64,000 bases of DNA from Anaeromassilibacillus sp. An250 (GCF_002159845.1 NZ_NFJK01000004.1:186001-250000); one strand, 5' to 3'. Shown: positions 8,966 to 17,074, counted from the first letter of the stretch. Translations and numbers: made by a program. The notes: generated by a model not told the origin, from the letters alone.

Positions 8966-10342
8966 TTATGAAATAAGCGGCTGGGTCGGCAACGAAATCC
9001 TAACTTCTAACCCATGCGGGGCGTTAGCGGAAAAGGAGACGATTCCGCGATGAGCTTTTACGATCTGCGCCACCAGCTTTAAGCCCAGACCATGCTCGGC
9101 CTTTTCATCGCTGCCCTGGGTGCTGGCAATGTCATCCCCGCGATTTAATGCCTTCAGACGTTCCGGTGTGATTCCCATTCCGTCATCTGAAACCGTGCAA
9201 ATGCAGCGCCCATTTTCTTCTCCGACAGAAACGGCAATCCTGCATCCTTGTGGATTGTGGGTGATACTGTTACGGAGCAGATTATCCAGCATACGCCGCA
9301 GCAGGCCCTCGTCCCCCAAAAGGTGGATTGTGCGCCCTGGCTGCATCTCGGCAAATACGATCTCATACCGGCTGTCCAGGCCGCTGTTCAGCACTTCACT
9401 GACAGCTTGGCGGCTGGTCTCAACCCAATCCACATCTTTGAAATGAACGGGTTGAAGCGCATATTCCAGCTTGGTAGTCAGGTTCAAATCGTCAATCAGC
9501 CGTTTCATCTTTTCGCTTTCCCGGCGAATAATCCCTGCCTGTTTTCTTGCGTTCGGCGGAAGGTTGCGGTCATCTTCCAGCTCGCTGGCATACCCCAGGA
9601 CCATCGAAAGCGGTGTGCGAATGTCGTGGGATACTCCGCGAATCCACTCCGCTCTGGTGTTGTCCTTTTTCTTCATATAGTCTGCGGCCCGGTTCAGTCC
9701 GGCGTTGATTTCGGCCAGTTCCCCTTGTTCCTCCAGATGTGACGCTTTTCCGTGACTTAAATTTTGAATACCTTGCAGAATGGGCGTCATAGCTCTTTCT
9801 ACTTTGCGTGTGTTCCGAAGAATCAGGAAAATAATGAGCAGCAGATTGATAATAAAAACCGCTGCGATTCCACCGAGCATAACCCCCATATAGGGCCACT
9901 CCAGAGAAAAATAATACTTTACCAGCGTTCCAGGTTGATAGCCGACAACCATAAGGTTGCCGTCCGCACGCGTCCATATTTTTACCGGATAGTCCTCCAA
10001 ATACCAGCGGCTGAACGAGGCCACTTCCGTACTCGTGTAGGAACGCGGCAGGTTCTCCGGCAAGTCTTGCTGCCAGACGACATCGCCATCTTCGTCCAGC
10101 AACATCGCCCAGGCAGATTGTTCTTGCAGCATGGAGAGGGCGGCATCATCTGCAACCCATTTTTCATCCTGCATCACAACGTGGTCCGAGAAGTCGCGGA
10201 CGGAAAAAGAGGTATCCGCCCCGCTCATACTGCCTGTAAGGATGATTGCAACGAACAAGGCGAGGTTAACGGCCAAAAATAAAATTACGATTCCGACCGT
10301 GGAAACGATATACCGCCGGAAAAAACGCTGCACCGCGCTCAT
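8966..10342 (-). CDS. Sensor histidine kinase of the peptide-resistance module
   Basis: A 458-residue kinase. Two membrane helices (about 12-35 and 150-175) enclose an extracellular sensor of roughly 115 residues. The H-box is GVSHDIRTPLSMVLGYASEL (His near residue 238), the N-box NLLRNSITHNPQG, the G-boxes DDGMGI and HGLGLKL. The layout suits kinases such as NisK or CprK that sense lantibiotics or cationic peptides through an outer domain, unlike the short-loop BceS type. Its ATG overlaps the response-regulator stop by 4 bases. It probably phosphorylates that regulator, which would act on the divergent ABC operon. Confidence 0.9.
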   Translation of the reverse strand: MSAVQRFFRRYIVSTVGIVILFLAVNLALFVAIILTGSMSGADTSFSVRDFSDHVVMQDEKWVADDAALSMLQEQSAWAMLLDEDGDVVWQQDLPENLPRSYTSTEVASFSRWYLEDYPVKIWTRADGNLMVVGYQPGTLVKYYFSLEWPYMGVMLGGIAAVFIINLLLIIFLILRNTRKVERAMTPILQGIQNLSHGKASHLEEQGELAEINAGLNRAADYMKKKDNTRAEWIRGVSHDIRTPLSMVLGYASELEDDRNLPPNARKQAGIIRRESEKMKRLIDDLNLTTKLEYALQPVHFKDVDWVETSRQAVSEVLNSGLDSRYEIVFAEMQPGRTIHLLGDEGLLRRMLDNLLRNSITHNPQGCRIAVSVGEENGRCICTVSDDGMGITPERLKALNRGDDIASTQGSDEKAEHGLGLKLVAQIVKAHRGIVSFSANAPHGLEVRISLPTQPLIS

Positions 10343-11034
10343 GGTGACACCTCCTTGAGATTGAGGCGATAACCAAGGCCCTTGACAGTGACAAGGGAAA
10401 CCGGCTTTGATGGGTTCTCTTCAATCTTTTCCCGCAGGTGCCGGATATGGGTAGAAAGGGTGCTTTCATACCCTTGCCAAAACTCTCCACATATTGTCTC
10501 GCACAGGATACCCGTGGTCACGATCCGCCCTGCGTTTTGATACAGCTTTTCAAAAAGCTGCATCTCTTTGGCGGTCAATGCCTGTTTTTCACCGTTTTTC
10601 CAAACTTCTGCATTGTCCATATCCACGGTGGCTCCAGCGAGTTCCACCATTTCATTTTGCCTTGGGTAAGCGCGGCTGAGGATCGCGCCGACTCTGAGCA
10701 GCAATTCTTTGGGCAAAAACGGCTTGGCGAGATAGTCATCTGCACCAATTTCTAACCCTTCAATGCGATCCTCTGCTTCACCACGGGCGGTAAGCATCAG
10801 AACAGGGACCCGGCTTGTCCGGCGTATCTTTTTCAAAACCGAAAAGCCGTCCATATCCGGCATCATCACATCCAGCACAATCAGACTTGGCTGTTCTTCC
10901 TGCCATATCCGCAGTGCCTCAGCGCCCGATGCGGCAGTTCGTAGATTTGTATACCCTGCCCGCTGGAAAATGGAGAGCAGCATTTCCAATACATCGCGGT
11001 CATCATCGACCAGCAGTATTTTGTGATTTGTCAT
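10339..11034 (-). CDS. OmpR-family response regulator of the peptide-resistance module
   Basis: A 231-residue regulator. The receiver domain has the acidic pair in LLVDDDRDVLEML, the phospho-acceptor Asp in LIVLDVMMPDMDG and the conserved Lys in DDYLAKPF. The C-terminal winged helix contains STLSTHIRHLREKIEENP. I use ATG 11034; a TTG two codons upstream has a slightly better-spaced GGTGG. The gene leads the transcript regulator-kinase-VanZ and faces the ABC operon across about 160 bases that carry a spaced direct repeat (11122-11151), probably its binding site. Confidence 0.9.
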   Translation of the reverse strand: MTNHKILLVDDDRDVLEMLLSIFQRAGYTNLRTAASGAEALRIWQEEQPSLIVLDVMMPDMDGFSVLKKIRRTSRVPVLMLTARGEAEDRIEGLEIGADDYLAKPFLPKELLLRVGAILSRAYPRQNEMVELAGATVDMDNAEVWKNGEKQALTAKEMQLFEKLYQNAGRIVTTGILCETICGEFWQGYESTLSTHIRHLREKIEENPSKPVSLVTVKGLGYRLNLKEVSP

Positions 11035-11121
11035 AAGCAAATTTCACCACCTATCTTTATTTTCATTATACCGCAAAGGATGCCGGATGCCTATTCTGTG
11101 TCTAAAATCTCAGAGATAATT

Positions 11122-11163
11122 CAAGGTTGGCTCAGCGTTATCTCAAGGTTGAGATGGTATGCT
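11122..11163 (+). promoter_or_regulatory. Candidate operator and promoter of the ABC resistance operon
   Basis: CAAGGTTG occurs at 11122-11129 and again at 11144-11151, exactly 22 bp (two helical turns) apart, followed by a -10-like TATGCT at 11158-11163. No -35 is evident, so the regulator may replace it. The spacing suits tandem binding of an OmpR-type dimer. Confidence 0.55.
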
Positions 11164-11193
11164 TAGACCATCACGAAAAGGAGGTATTCGCAC

Positions 11194-12117
11194 ATGAGCG
11201 ATTATGTTATCGAAACCCGTGGCCTTACCAAAACATACGGAGAGCAGCACAGTGTGTCCAATCTGTCCATCCATGTGAGGAAAGGGCGTATCTACGGCCT
11301 GCTGGGCCGCAACGGAGCCGGGAAAACCACCACCATGCGGATGTTGCTGGGCCTTACTGCTCCATCCTCCGGCGATGTGAAGATTTTCGGCAAACCGCTT
11401 CGCGGCAACGAAAAGAACATCCTGCCCCGTATCGGCTCCTTGATTGAAGCACCGGGATTTTACCCGAACCTGACAGGGACAGAAAACCTTCAGATCTTTG
11501 CCGATCTGCGAGGTCTCAAAAGTCCCAAATATATCAAGAGCGCTCTGGAAGTCGTCAACCTGCCATACCGGGACAAAAAGCTGTTTTCCCAGTATTCGCT
11601 GGGCATGAAGCAGCGTCTTGCCATCGCACTGGCTGTCATGCACAACCCTGAATTGCTGATTTTGGACGAGCCGATCAACGGCCTCGACCCTATCGGCATC
11701 GCAGAAGTACGTGATTTCATTCGGGAACTGTGCGATGCCACAGGGAAAACCATTTTGATCTCCAGTCATATCCTGTCGGAGATTTCCCTGCTGGCCGATG
11801 ACATCGGAATCATTGACCACGGCGTATTGCTGGAGGAAGAAAGCCTGGAGGAGCTGGAAGCAAAGAACGGGAAGTATCTCCGTTTTACGGTGTCCAATGC
11901 TGCACTGGCTGCTAACCTGCTTCAGAGCAAACTTGGCATTCAGAATATCGAAGTGGACAGTGCCAATGAGCTGACGGTCCGCGACCTTCAGTTGGACACC
12001 GGCGCGGCAGTCCGGCTGTTTGTGGACGCAGGACTGTCTGTGTCCGATGCCCATCTCTATGAGGACACTCTGGAAGATTACTTCAAACAGGTTACAGGGG
12101 GTGAGGGCATTGCTTAA
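11194..12117 (+). CDS. ABC transporter ATPase, lantibiotic/bacitracin-resistance type
   Basis: A 307-residue ATPase. Walker A is GRNGAGKTTTM, signature YSLGMKQRLAIA, Walker B LLILDEPINGLDPIG and switch His in ISSHILSE. The C-terminal extension of about 90 residues is usual in the BcrA/NisF/CprA group, which pairs with two membrane proteins to remove peptide antibiotics from the membrane. The ATG at 11194 has AAAAGGAGG upstream. It leads an operon with two permease genes, a lipoprotein, a YxeA-like protein and a GT51 enzyme, and its end overlaps the first permease gene. Confidence 0.9.
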   Translation: MSDYVIETRGLTKTYGEQHSVSNLSIHVRKGRIYGLLGRNGAGKTTTMRMLLGLTAPSSGDVKIFGKPLRGNEKNILPRIGSLIEAPGFYPNLTGTENLQIFADLRGLKSPKYIKSALEVVNLPYRDKKLFSQYSLGMKQRLAIALAVMHNPELLILDEPINGLDPIGIAEVRDFIRELCDATGKTILISSHILSEISLLADDIGIIDHGVLLEEESLEELEAKNGKYLRFTVSNAALAANLLQSKLGIQNIEVDSANELTVRDLQLDTGAAVRLFVDAGLSVSDAHLYEDTLEDYFKQVTGGEGIA

Positions 12118-12913
12118 ACTTTTGCGCTGTGAGTTTGCCAAGCTAAAACGAAAGCCCCTGTTCTTTGCGGCTGCGGCCATTTCGGCTTTGATCCCCTTGG
12201 GATGTGCGCTGTTTCTGCCGGAGATGCAGGAGTTTTCAAGTGGCGCGGAAGCGGTGGATCGCCTGATGTCCACTCTGTTCCAGTTGAGCGCCTATCTGCT
12301 TCTGATGCCCGCTGTGGTGGTTTTGGCATCGAATCTGCTCTTTGAAGAACAGGACAACGATACCCTAAAGAACCTGATGACTGTTCCCGTGAGCAAACCT
12401 GCGCTGGCCTTGGCGAAGATGACGTTGCTGTTTCTGTTTTCCGTCGCGTTTATGGCTGTCGGCGGCCTGGTCAATTTGGCTATCGTGCTGGCATCCGGGC
12501 TGGAGCCGGTCGGCTTTTGGAAGCTGTTTTTTGTAGGCATCGGACAGGGAATTATGATGTGGGCCGGGGCGTTGCCCTGCGTCCTCCTGGTGGTGCTTTT
12601 GAACCGTAGTTACATTATCTCCGTAATCATCACGTTCTTCTATACGGCGGTCAACTATATTTTTGGCACCAACGACTATTTCATCATGCAGCCCTTTGGG
12701 TTCAATGCGGGTACGCTGTTACCTGGACCGCTGACCTTCCGCTGGTTCTTTCAGTATCTGGACACATCCAGCTCCAGCGCACAGATGACGGAATTGATGG
12801 AACGGATCAGTCCTTACTTTGTGACAACGCCTCAGGCGTTCCTGGTCGTTATCCTGGAGTCGGCGGTGTTCCTGACATTGATCGCGCTGGTCTATAAGCG
12901 TCAGAGCTGTTAA
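12101..12913 (+). CDS. ABC-2 type permease subunit 1 of the resistance transporter
   Basis: A membrane protein of about 270 residues with six hydrophobic segments. It carries EEQDNDTLKNLMTVPVSK near residue 85, characteristic of lantibiotic-immunity permeases (BcrB, NisE/NisG, CprB/CprC). Two starts are possible, GTG 12101 and TTG 12110; the latter has a better-placed GGGGTGAGG. Either overlaps the ATPase stop, indicating translational coupling. It should pair with the second permease to form a heterodimeric channel. Confidence 0.85.
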   Translation: MRALLKLLRCEFAKLKRKPLFFAAAAISALIPLGCALFLPEMQEFSSGAEAVDRLMSTLFQLSAYLLLMPAVVVLASNLLFEEQDNDTLKNLMTVPVSKPALALAKMTLLFLFSVAFMAVGGLVNLAIVLASGLEPVGFWKLFFVGIGQGIMMWAGALPCVLLVVLLNRSYIISVIITFFYTAVNYIFGTNDYFIMQPFGFNAGTLLPGPLTFRWFFQYLDTSSSSAQMTELMERISPYFVTTPQAFLVVILESAVFLTLIALVYKRQSC

Positions 12914-12927
12914 GGAGGTGTAAAGTC

Positions 12928-13731
12928 ATGTGGAGTATTCTAAAAGGAGAATGGCGCAAGCTGCGGCGCTGCCAGATCCTGCTGGTTGGTATTGTGGCTC
13001 TGGCGCTCTGCCCTGTCGTGCAGTATGGCACCCAGCTGATTATCAACCCGGAGATGCGGGATCAGAACTTTGATTTTGTCAAACTGTTTGCCAATGTGAT
13101 TTGGGGAAACACGCAGATTTTTCTGCCAATCTCGCTTGTCATGATCGGCGGCTGGCTGATCGACCGTGAGAATACAAATGACACCATGAAGAATCTATTG
13201 ACGGTGCCGGTATCATACCCAAAGCTGCTGGGCGGGAAACTGATCGTCACGATTTTCCTGTCAATCCTGTTTGGGATTTATAGTGTAGCCGTAACGGTTC
13301 TGACCGGCACGCTCGCCGGTTTGGATGGGCTTTCTGCCGCTGTTCTGCTGCGGCAGGGCGTGCAGTTAGTCGCAGCCGCTTTCAATACCAGCCTGGTCTG
13401 TATGCCGATGATCCTGATTTTCGGCCAGATGCGTGGGGCCTACCTGGGCGGGTCGCTTCTGACGTTCTTCCTGGGGTATTGCATTTTGTTCTTCAAGAGC
13501 GGCTTCCTGCTCTCTGCCTACCCGTTTTCGGCGGCGCTGATTCTCGCCGGTTTTGATATGCAGGCGTATAACGGCGCTACACAGGCCCCAAGCACTTTGC
13601 TGGCGCTGGCAGGCATAGCGGCAGTGTTGGTTTTGACGATGGCAATATTGCTGCTTTCCCGCCCCAGCAAAAAGGCGAGCAATACGAAAAAGAAAAAAGC
13701 CAAAAAAGGTCGCGGCAGGCGTCGCGCCTAA
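12928..13731 (+). CDS. ABC-2 type permease subunit 2 of the resistance transporter
   Basis: A 267-residue permease with six hydrophobic segments. It has the same signature as subunit 1 in another copy (DRENTNDTMKNLLTVPVSY near residue 82), so the two genes are old duplicates. The tail is extremely basic (KKASNTKKKKAKKGRGRRR) and should be cytoplasmic, which is unusual for this family. AAGGAGGTG precedes the ATG, 14 bases after subunit 1 stops. Confidence 0.85.
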   Translation: MWSILKGEWRKLRRCQILLVGIVALALCPVVQYGTQLIINPEMRDQNFDFVKLFANVIWGNTQIFLPISLVMIGGWLIDRENTNDTMKNLLTVPVSYPKLLGGKLIVTIFLSILFGIYSVAVTVLTGTLAGLDGLSAAVLLRQGVQLVAAAFNTSLVCMPMILIFGQMRGAYLGGSLLTFFLGYCILFFKSGFLLSAYPFSAALILAGFDMQAYNGATQAPSTLLALAGIAAVLVLTMAILLLSRPSKKASNTKKKKAKKGRGRRRA

Positions 13732-13747
13732 CGAAAGGAGAGAGTTC

Positions 13748-14365
13748 ATGCGAAAATCAAACTATAAAGGTAAAATCTGCGTTTTTCTTTGTGCGCTTCT
13801 TTGTGTCGTCAGCCTGTCTGGATGCTCAACGGTCATGCAGTCGTTGGCAGACGGTACGGATGCTGTGTTAAGTGGATTGACGGATGGCACGGATATTGTA
13901 CTGAACGGATTGGCGGATGGCACTAATCAGGCCCTTGATGCTTTATCCGAAGCTGATGACGGTCAGGCAAAAAACAGCATCTTGGAAGCCTTTGGCAAAT
14001 TTGTTGATGATGCGGGGACTGCTGCGCTGACGCCCCAAAGTAAACTGCAAGGCCACAAAAAGAACGGTGCAGATGATTACACGGGGTCCTATGAAGCAAC
14101 GTATTCCGATTTTGCAGGTACAGAGATTTTGTTTGGTGGTACTACCCTGGAGCGCGAAGCGGGAAGTACACTCCACATCACCTGTTCTCTTTCTCTCGAA
14201 AGTGGCAAGGCAGCGGTTTTTCTTCGCTCAGGTGCAGATGATCCGACCATTCTTCTCTCGGAGAGCGGTGAGTACGATGGCACAGTTGAAGTGGATGGCA
14301 CAAGCACTTATATCGGAGTGTGGGGCGACCAGGCGGACGGAACCGTATCCATTGAGATTGAATAA
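13748..14365 (+). CDS. Lipoprotein of the resistance operon with 11-residue repeats
   Basis: A 205-residue protein with a lipoprotein signal ending LSGC (Cys near residue 26). Directly after it come three 11-residue repeats beginning LADGTDAVLSG, LTDGTDIVLNG and LADGTNQALDA, likely an amphipathic spacer. The C-terminal 110 residues form a beta-rich domain (GTEILFGGTTLE, then YIGVWGDQADG). Lipoproteins in lantibiotic operons (NisI, SpaI) capture the peptide outside the membrane; this protein holds the corresponding place, but I see no direct resemblance. It follows the permease by 16 bases with AAAGGAGAG. Confidence 0.8.
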   Translation: MRKSNYKGKICVFLCALLCVVSLSGCSTVMQSLADGTDAVLSGLTDGTDIVLNGLADGTNQALDALSEADDGQAKNSILEAFGKFVDDAGTAALTPQSKLQGHKKNGADDYTGSYEATYSDFAGTEILFGGTTLEREAGSTLHITCSLSLESGKAAVFLRSGADDPTILLSESGEYDGTVEVDGTSTYIGVWGDQADGTVSIEIE

Positions 14366-14377
14366 GGAGTACTCATT

Positions 14378-14731
14378 ATGAACGCAAAGAAAAAAACAAT
14401 CATCATTGCTTCCATAGCTATTTTGTTGGTAGCGTTTATCATCGTTGCTTTTCTGGCTACACAGAGAAGCTCGGACTACTACACGCAAATTGATAATGAC
14501 TGTGTAACCGAGATTGCACCGCATGGAGCGATGAATTATCGCTACACATTAAGTACCTACGACGAGACCGGGGCAGAAAGAGAACTGAGCTTTGAAACGA
14601 GCCGAATTCTCACTGACGATGCATATCTATGTCTGAAGGTGGCTCCATTCCGAGGCGTTGTCACCTGGGCGGAAGTGCAATTTGATGAAATGCCTGCCGC
14701 CGTGCAGGAACAATACGGTGGCAATTCGTAA
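14378..14731 (+). CDS. YxeA-family exported protein
   Basis: A 117-residue protein with an N-terminal membrane or signal segment (about residues 6-27). Its soluble domain fits the YxeA (DUF1093) family: DYYTQIDND, YTLSTYDETG and EVQFDEMPAAVQEQ. YxeA proteins often accompany peptide-resistance or bacteriocin ABC transporters in Firmicutes; their reaction is unknown. It starts 12 bases after the lipoprotein gene behind AAGGAG. Confidence 0.8.
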   Translation: MNAKKKTIIIASIAILLVAFIIVAFLATQRSSDYYTQIDNDCVTEIAPHGAMNYRYTLSTYDETGAERELSFETSRILTDDAYLCLKVAPFRGVVTWAEVQFDEMPAAVQEQYGGNS

Positions 14732-14781
14732 GCCGGAGCCTATGACATAGACGCTATTTCAAACGGAAAGGCAGGTGCAGT

Positions 14782-15492
14782 ATGAAAAGAATAAGAAAGT
14801 TCCTATTTCGCTTCTTCGCTCTAGCGATGCTGGCCATGCTCGTTGCTGGCAGTGTTTTGGGCGGATTTGGTTATAAAATGTACCGTGATGCACTTGCCGA
14901 GCAACCTCTTGATCAGAAAGTCGCAGAGATTCAAGCCGATCCCAATTATACTACCCTTGCTGAAATCCCGGAGATTTATTTGGACGCCGTTGTGGCGGTA
15001 GAAGATCACCGTTTTGAACAGCATTTTGGGATCGACCTGATTGCCATAGGCCGAGCCGCTTGGAATAATCTGACCTCTTGGAGTCTGCGTGAGGGTGGCA
15101 GCACCATAACACAGCAGCTTGCCAAAAACCTGTATTTCACGCAGGAAAAAAGTTTTATCCGTAAGATTGCTGAGATGTTTATGGCCTTCCGACTGGAAAA
15201 CGCCTATACGAAAGACGAGATTTTAGAGTTGTATGTCAATTCCATCTATTTCGGAGACGGCTACTACTGTATTTACGATGCAAGTCAAGGATATTTTGGG
15301 AAAGCCCCCATAGATATGACGGATTATGAATGTACACTTTTGGCAGGTATTCCCAATGCGCCCTCGATTTATTCATTGACCGCAAACCCGGAACTGGCAG
15401 AGCAACGTCAAGAGTATGTTGTCCAGAAAATGATCCAATATGGCTACATAAGCGAGAGTGAGGCACAAACTATCTTACAAGAACAGTCATAG
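14782..15492 (+). CDS. Monofunctional GT51 peptidoglycan glycosyltransferase
   Basis: A 236-residue protein with one N-terminal membrane anchor (about 10-32). All GT51 motifs are present: EDHRFEQHFG with the catalytic Glu, REGGSTITQQLAKNLYF, RKIAEMFMAFRLE and ELYVNSIYFG. It polymerises lipid II into glycan strands on the outer membrane face and has no transpeptidase domain. It is the last gene of the resistance operon, 50 bases behind the YxeA gene. A lipid II-consuming enzyme next to a lantibiotic-type transporter and a VanZ protein suggests defence against lipid II-binding antimicrobials (inference). Confidence 0.88.
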   Translation: MKRIRKFLFRFFALAMLAMLVAGSVLGGFGYKMYRDALAEQPLDQKVAEIQADPNYTTLAEIPEIYLDAVVAVEDHRFEQHFGIDLIAIGRAAWNNLTSWSLREGGSTITQQLAKNLYFTQEKSFIRKIAEMFMAFRLENAYTKDEILELYVNSIYFGDGYYCIYDASQGYFGKAPIDMTDYECTLLAGIPNAPSIYSLTANPELAEQRQEYVVQKMIQYGYISESEAQTILQEQS

Positions 15493-15567
15493 CTGAAATC
15501 TATCTGCCGGGCGACGGCAAAAGAAAAAAAGCCGTCGTTCAGCAGACACTATCCATGCCCTTTTATC

Positions 15568-15602
15568 GCGGCGGCTTTGAATATCAAGGCCGCCGCTTTT
15601 TG
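15568..15602 (+). terminator. Intrinsic terminator of the resistance operon
   Basis: GCGGCGGCTTT (15568-15578) pairs with AAGGCCGCCGC (15586-15596), followed by TTTTT. It is the first strong terminator after the GT51 gene. Confidence 0.65.
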
Positions 15603-15794
15603 TCCCCCAAAAGGAACGACGACCACACGCTAAAGATTATGGCGGCTTTAGGAGGGAGCCGCCGTGAGGCAAGGAGAATTTCGACAAAATAAGACAATAC
15701 CCGCACCATCAAAAAAAGCCCGGTCACCACCGGGGCACATTCTGCTTATGAGTATGAACTGTATGATTACATAAAAGCGTTTAATAGTTCATTT

Positions 15795-15829
15795 GCGCCT
15801 GTCTGCGTTTTGCAGACAGGCGCTTTTTG
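15795..15829 (+). terminator. Intrinsic terminator
   Basis: Perfect 12-bp stem GCGCCTGTCTGC (15795-15806) and 15812-15823 with a 5-base loop, then TTTTTGC. Confidence 0.65.
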
Positions 15830-15978
15830 CTGTTTATGCGGGCCTTCGCTATACAGCGGAGCCTTTCATAAAAATTTCTTCCCGCTCGCGGTTGCCAAAA
15901 TCGCAAGCCTTGCATTACTGAGGCGAAAGGGAGGAGATCACCACCCCGCACCCGTGCGGCGCGAAGGGAGGTGAGAAA

Positions 15979-16413
15979 ATGAAAGACTCCTATGAGCAGC
16001 GTATTCAAAATCAGTTTGGCGCTTTCTGCGTCAAGGTTTTGAAGAATGAGGCCCGGTACATCCAGCGCGAACTTGCCAGTCTCCAATCCCAGGAGAAATC
16101 CCTGGGCGAGCTGACAGCTTCTGAACTGGAGCAGACCGCCGTGTGGGACAAGCACTTTATGAGCGAGCATGTCTTTGAAGTGCTGGGACTCCCGGTAGTC
16201 GTGACCGGCGATCTTCTGGCTGACGCCTTGGCGCAGCTGCCGGAGGGCAAGCGAGATGTCATCCTGCTTGCCTACTTCCTGGAAATGACGGACCGTGAAA
16301 TCAGCGAGAAGCTGAACATCGTCCATCAGACCGTATCCAAGCGGCGGCTCGTTACGCTGAAAGAATTGCGCGAGTACCTGATGAAGGAGGGATTTGAATG
16401 GCCGGACAAGTGA
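15979..16413 (+). CDS. Sigma-70 region-4-like protein of a Tn916/Tn1549-type element
   Basis: A 144-residue protein. The C-terminal half is a region-4 helix-turn-helix (LPEGKRDVILLAYFLEMTDREI, read as two adjoining helices, then HQTVSKRRLVTLKELREYL). The N-terminal half is charged. This is the sigma-like gene usually found just before a small HTH gene and the recombinase in Tn916/Tn1549 relatives. The next gene overlaps its end by 16 bases, as usual there, but is truncated. It was probably a regulator of that lost element; whether it still acts on the resident ICE is unknown. Confidence 0.8.
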   Translation: MKDSYEQRIQNQFGAFCVKVLKNEARYIQRELASLQSQEKSLGELTASELEQTAVWDKHFMSEHVFEVLGLPVVVTGDLLADALAQLPEGKRDVILLAYFLEMTDREISEKLNIVHQTVSKRRLVTLKELREYLMKEGFEWPDK

Positions 16414-16497
16414 AGTCGATTCCGGTGCCGGTGATCCTGGCAGCCGTAAGCGGCGACGAGAACGCCCTTGCCGCCGTGGTCGCTCACTATGTTCATC
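16398..16497 (+). pseudogene. 5' fragment of small helix-turn-helix gene
   Basis: From ATG 16398 the frame reads MAGQVKSIPVPVILAAVSGD and continues to AVVAHYV. This matches the N-terminus of the short HTH proteins that follow the sigma-like gene in Tn916/Tn1549-type elements (IPxxVIxAAxxGDxxAxxxVxxHY). Homology stops near 16490, where the 3' end of a serine recombinase gene begins in another frame; the remaining codons to 16631 are meaningless. This is a deletion joint. Confidence 0.7.
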
Positions 16498-16746
16498 TCC
16501 CTGGTCCGCAAATACACCCGCGCCCGCAAGCTGACTCCCCGGATGCTGAACGAGCTCATCGAGAAGATCGAAGTGTTCAACGCCGAGAAGATAGACGGTG
16601 TGTGGGAACAGCGGCTCCGTATTCACTATAACTGCGTAGGGGTCGTTGAGATCCCGGAGCTGATCCCGCTACCCGCGCCGGAGGTGTCCGTAAACACAAG
16701 AAAGGGCGTAGTCGTCAACTACGCCCCATCCACTATCGCCGGATGA
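16491..16746 (+). pseudogene. 3' fragment of large serine recombinase (DUF4368 end)
   Basis: About 84 codons reading MFISLVRKYTRARKLTPRML, then NELIEKIEVFNAEKIDGV and IHYNCVGVVEIPELIPLP, ending at a stop at 16744-16746. This is the C-terminal DUF4368 region of the large serine recombinases that excise and insert Tn1549-like elements, normally more than 500 residues. The catalytic serine domain and the zinc and recombinase domains are absent. It sits directly behind the truncated HTH gene, so the material between those two genes has been deleted and the second element can no longer move itself. Confidence 0.75.
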
Positions 16747-16771
16747 AAGCAACAAAAGCAACAAAAAAAGA

Positions 16772-16812
16772 CGAGTGTTCTTACAGCTTTTCAAATGCTA
16801 TAAGAACACTCG
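16772..16812. repeat. Perfect 12-bp inverted repeat inside the relic zone
   Basis: CGAGTGTTCTTA (16772-16783) and its exact complement (16801-16812) flank 17 bases that themselves contain an AGC/GCT pairing. It separates the recombinase fragment from the SLOG fragment. There is no T-run on either side, so a terminator is doubtful; it may be a recombination scar. Confidence 0.5.
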
Positions 16813-16814
16813 CC

Positions 16815-17005
16815 ATGCCTGCGATGGCGTGAAAGTGATCTCCGACCACTATGTTCCTTCGTGCTACATGAACCGCAATCGCTATATGGTTGCCCAGTCG
16901 CAACGTGTGATTGCGGTGTATGATGGACGGGACAAAGGGGGGACGCTGTTCACGCTGCGCGATGCCCATGTTCAGGGGCGAGAGATCAGGCTCATAGAAA
17001 TTTGA
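16815..17005 (+). pseudogene. C-terminal fragment of SLOG-fold (DUF1273/YpsA-like) protein
   Basis: The codons read VISDHYVPSCYMNRNRYMV, then AVYDGRDKGGTLFTLRDA and REIRLIEI. This is the end of the DUF1273/SLOG family often carried by ICEs (SDHYxPGC, RNRYMVD, AVYNG, GGTxxTxxYA). The N-terminal nucleotide-binding half is missing, and the frame enters from the inverted repeat without a start signal. It is a remnant of the same second element as the neighbouring fragments. Confidence 0.65.
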
Positions 17006-17020
17006 TTTCAAGGGCAAAAC

Positions 17021-17061
17021 ATAAAGGCCGCATGGGGTTTTGCATCCCATGCGGCCTTTAT
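17021..17061. terminator. Strong bidirectional terminator
   Basis: A perfect 16-bp stem (17021-17036 with 17046-17061, core AAGGCCGCATGGG) and 9-base loop, with A-rich and T-rich edges. It lies between the plus-strand relics and the minus-strand TOPRIM gene and would stop transcripts from both sides. Confidence 0.7.
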
Positions 17062-17074
17062 GCGGCTGAAGAAT

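Larger units (their letters stand above)
15493..15978 (+). other. Gene-free stretch with two strong terminators
   Basis: The 486 bases carry several GC-rich hairpins but no credible gene. They look like the joined intergenic pieces of a Tn1549-like element. A 17-codon frame at about 15638 has no family resemblance. GGGAGGTGAG just before 15979 is the ribosome site of the next gene. Confidence 0.5.
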
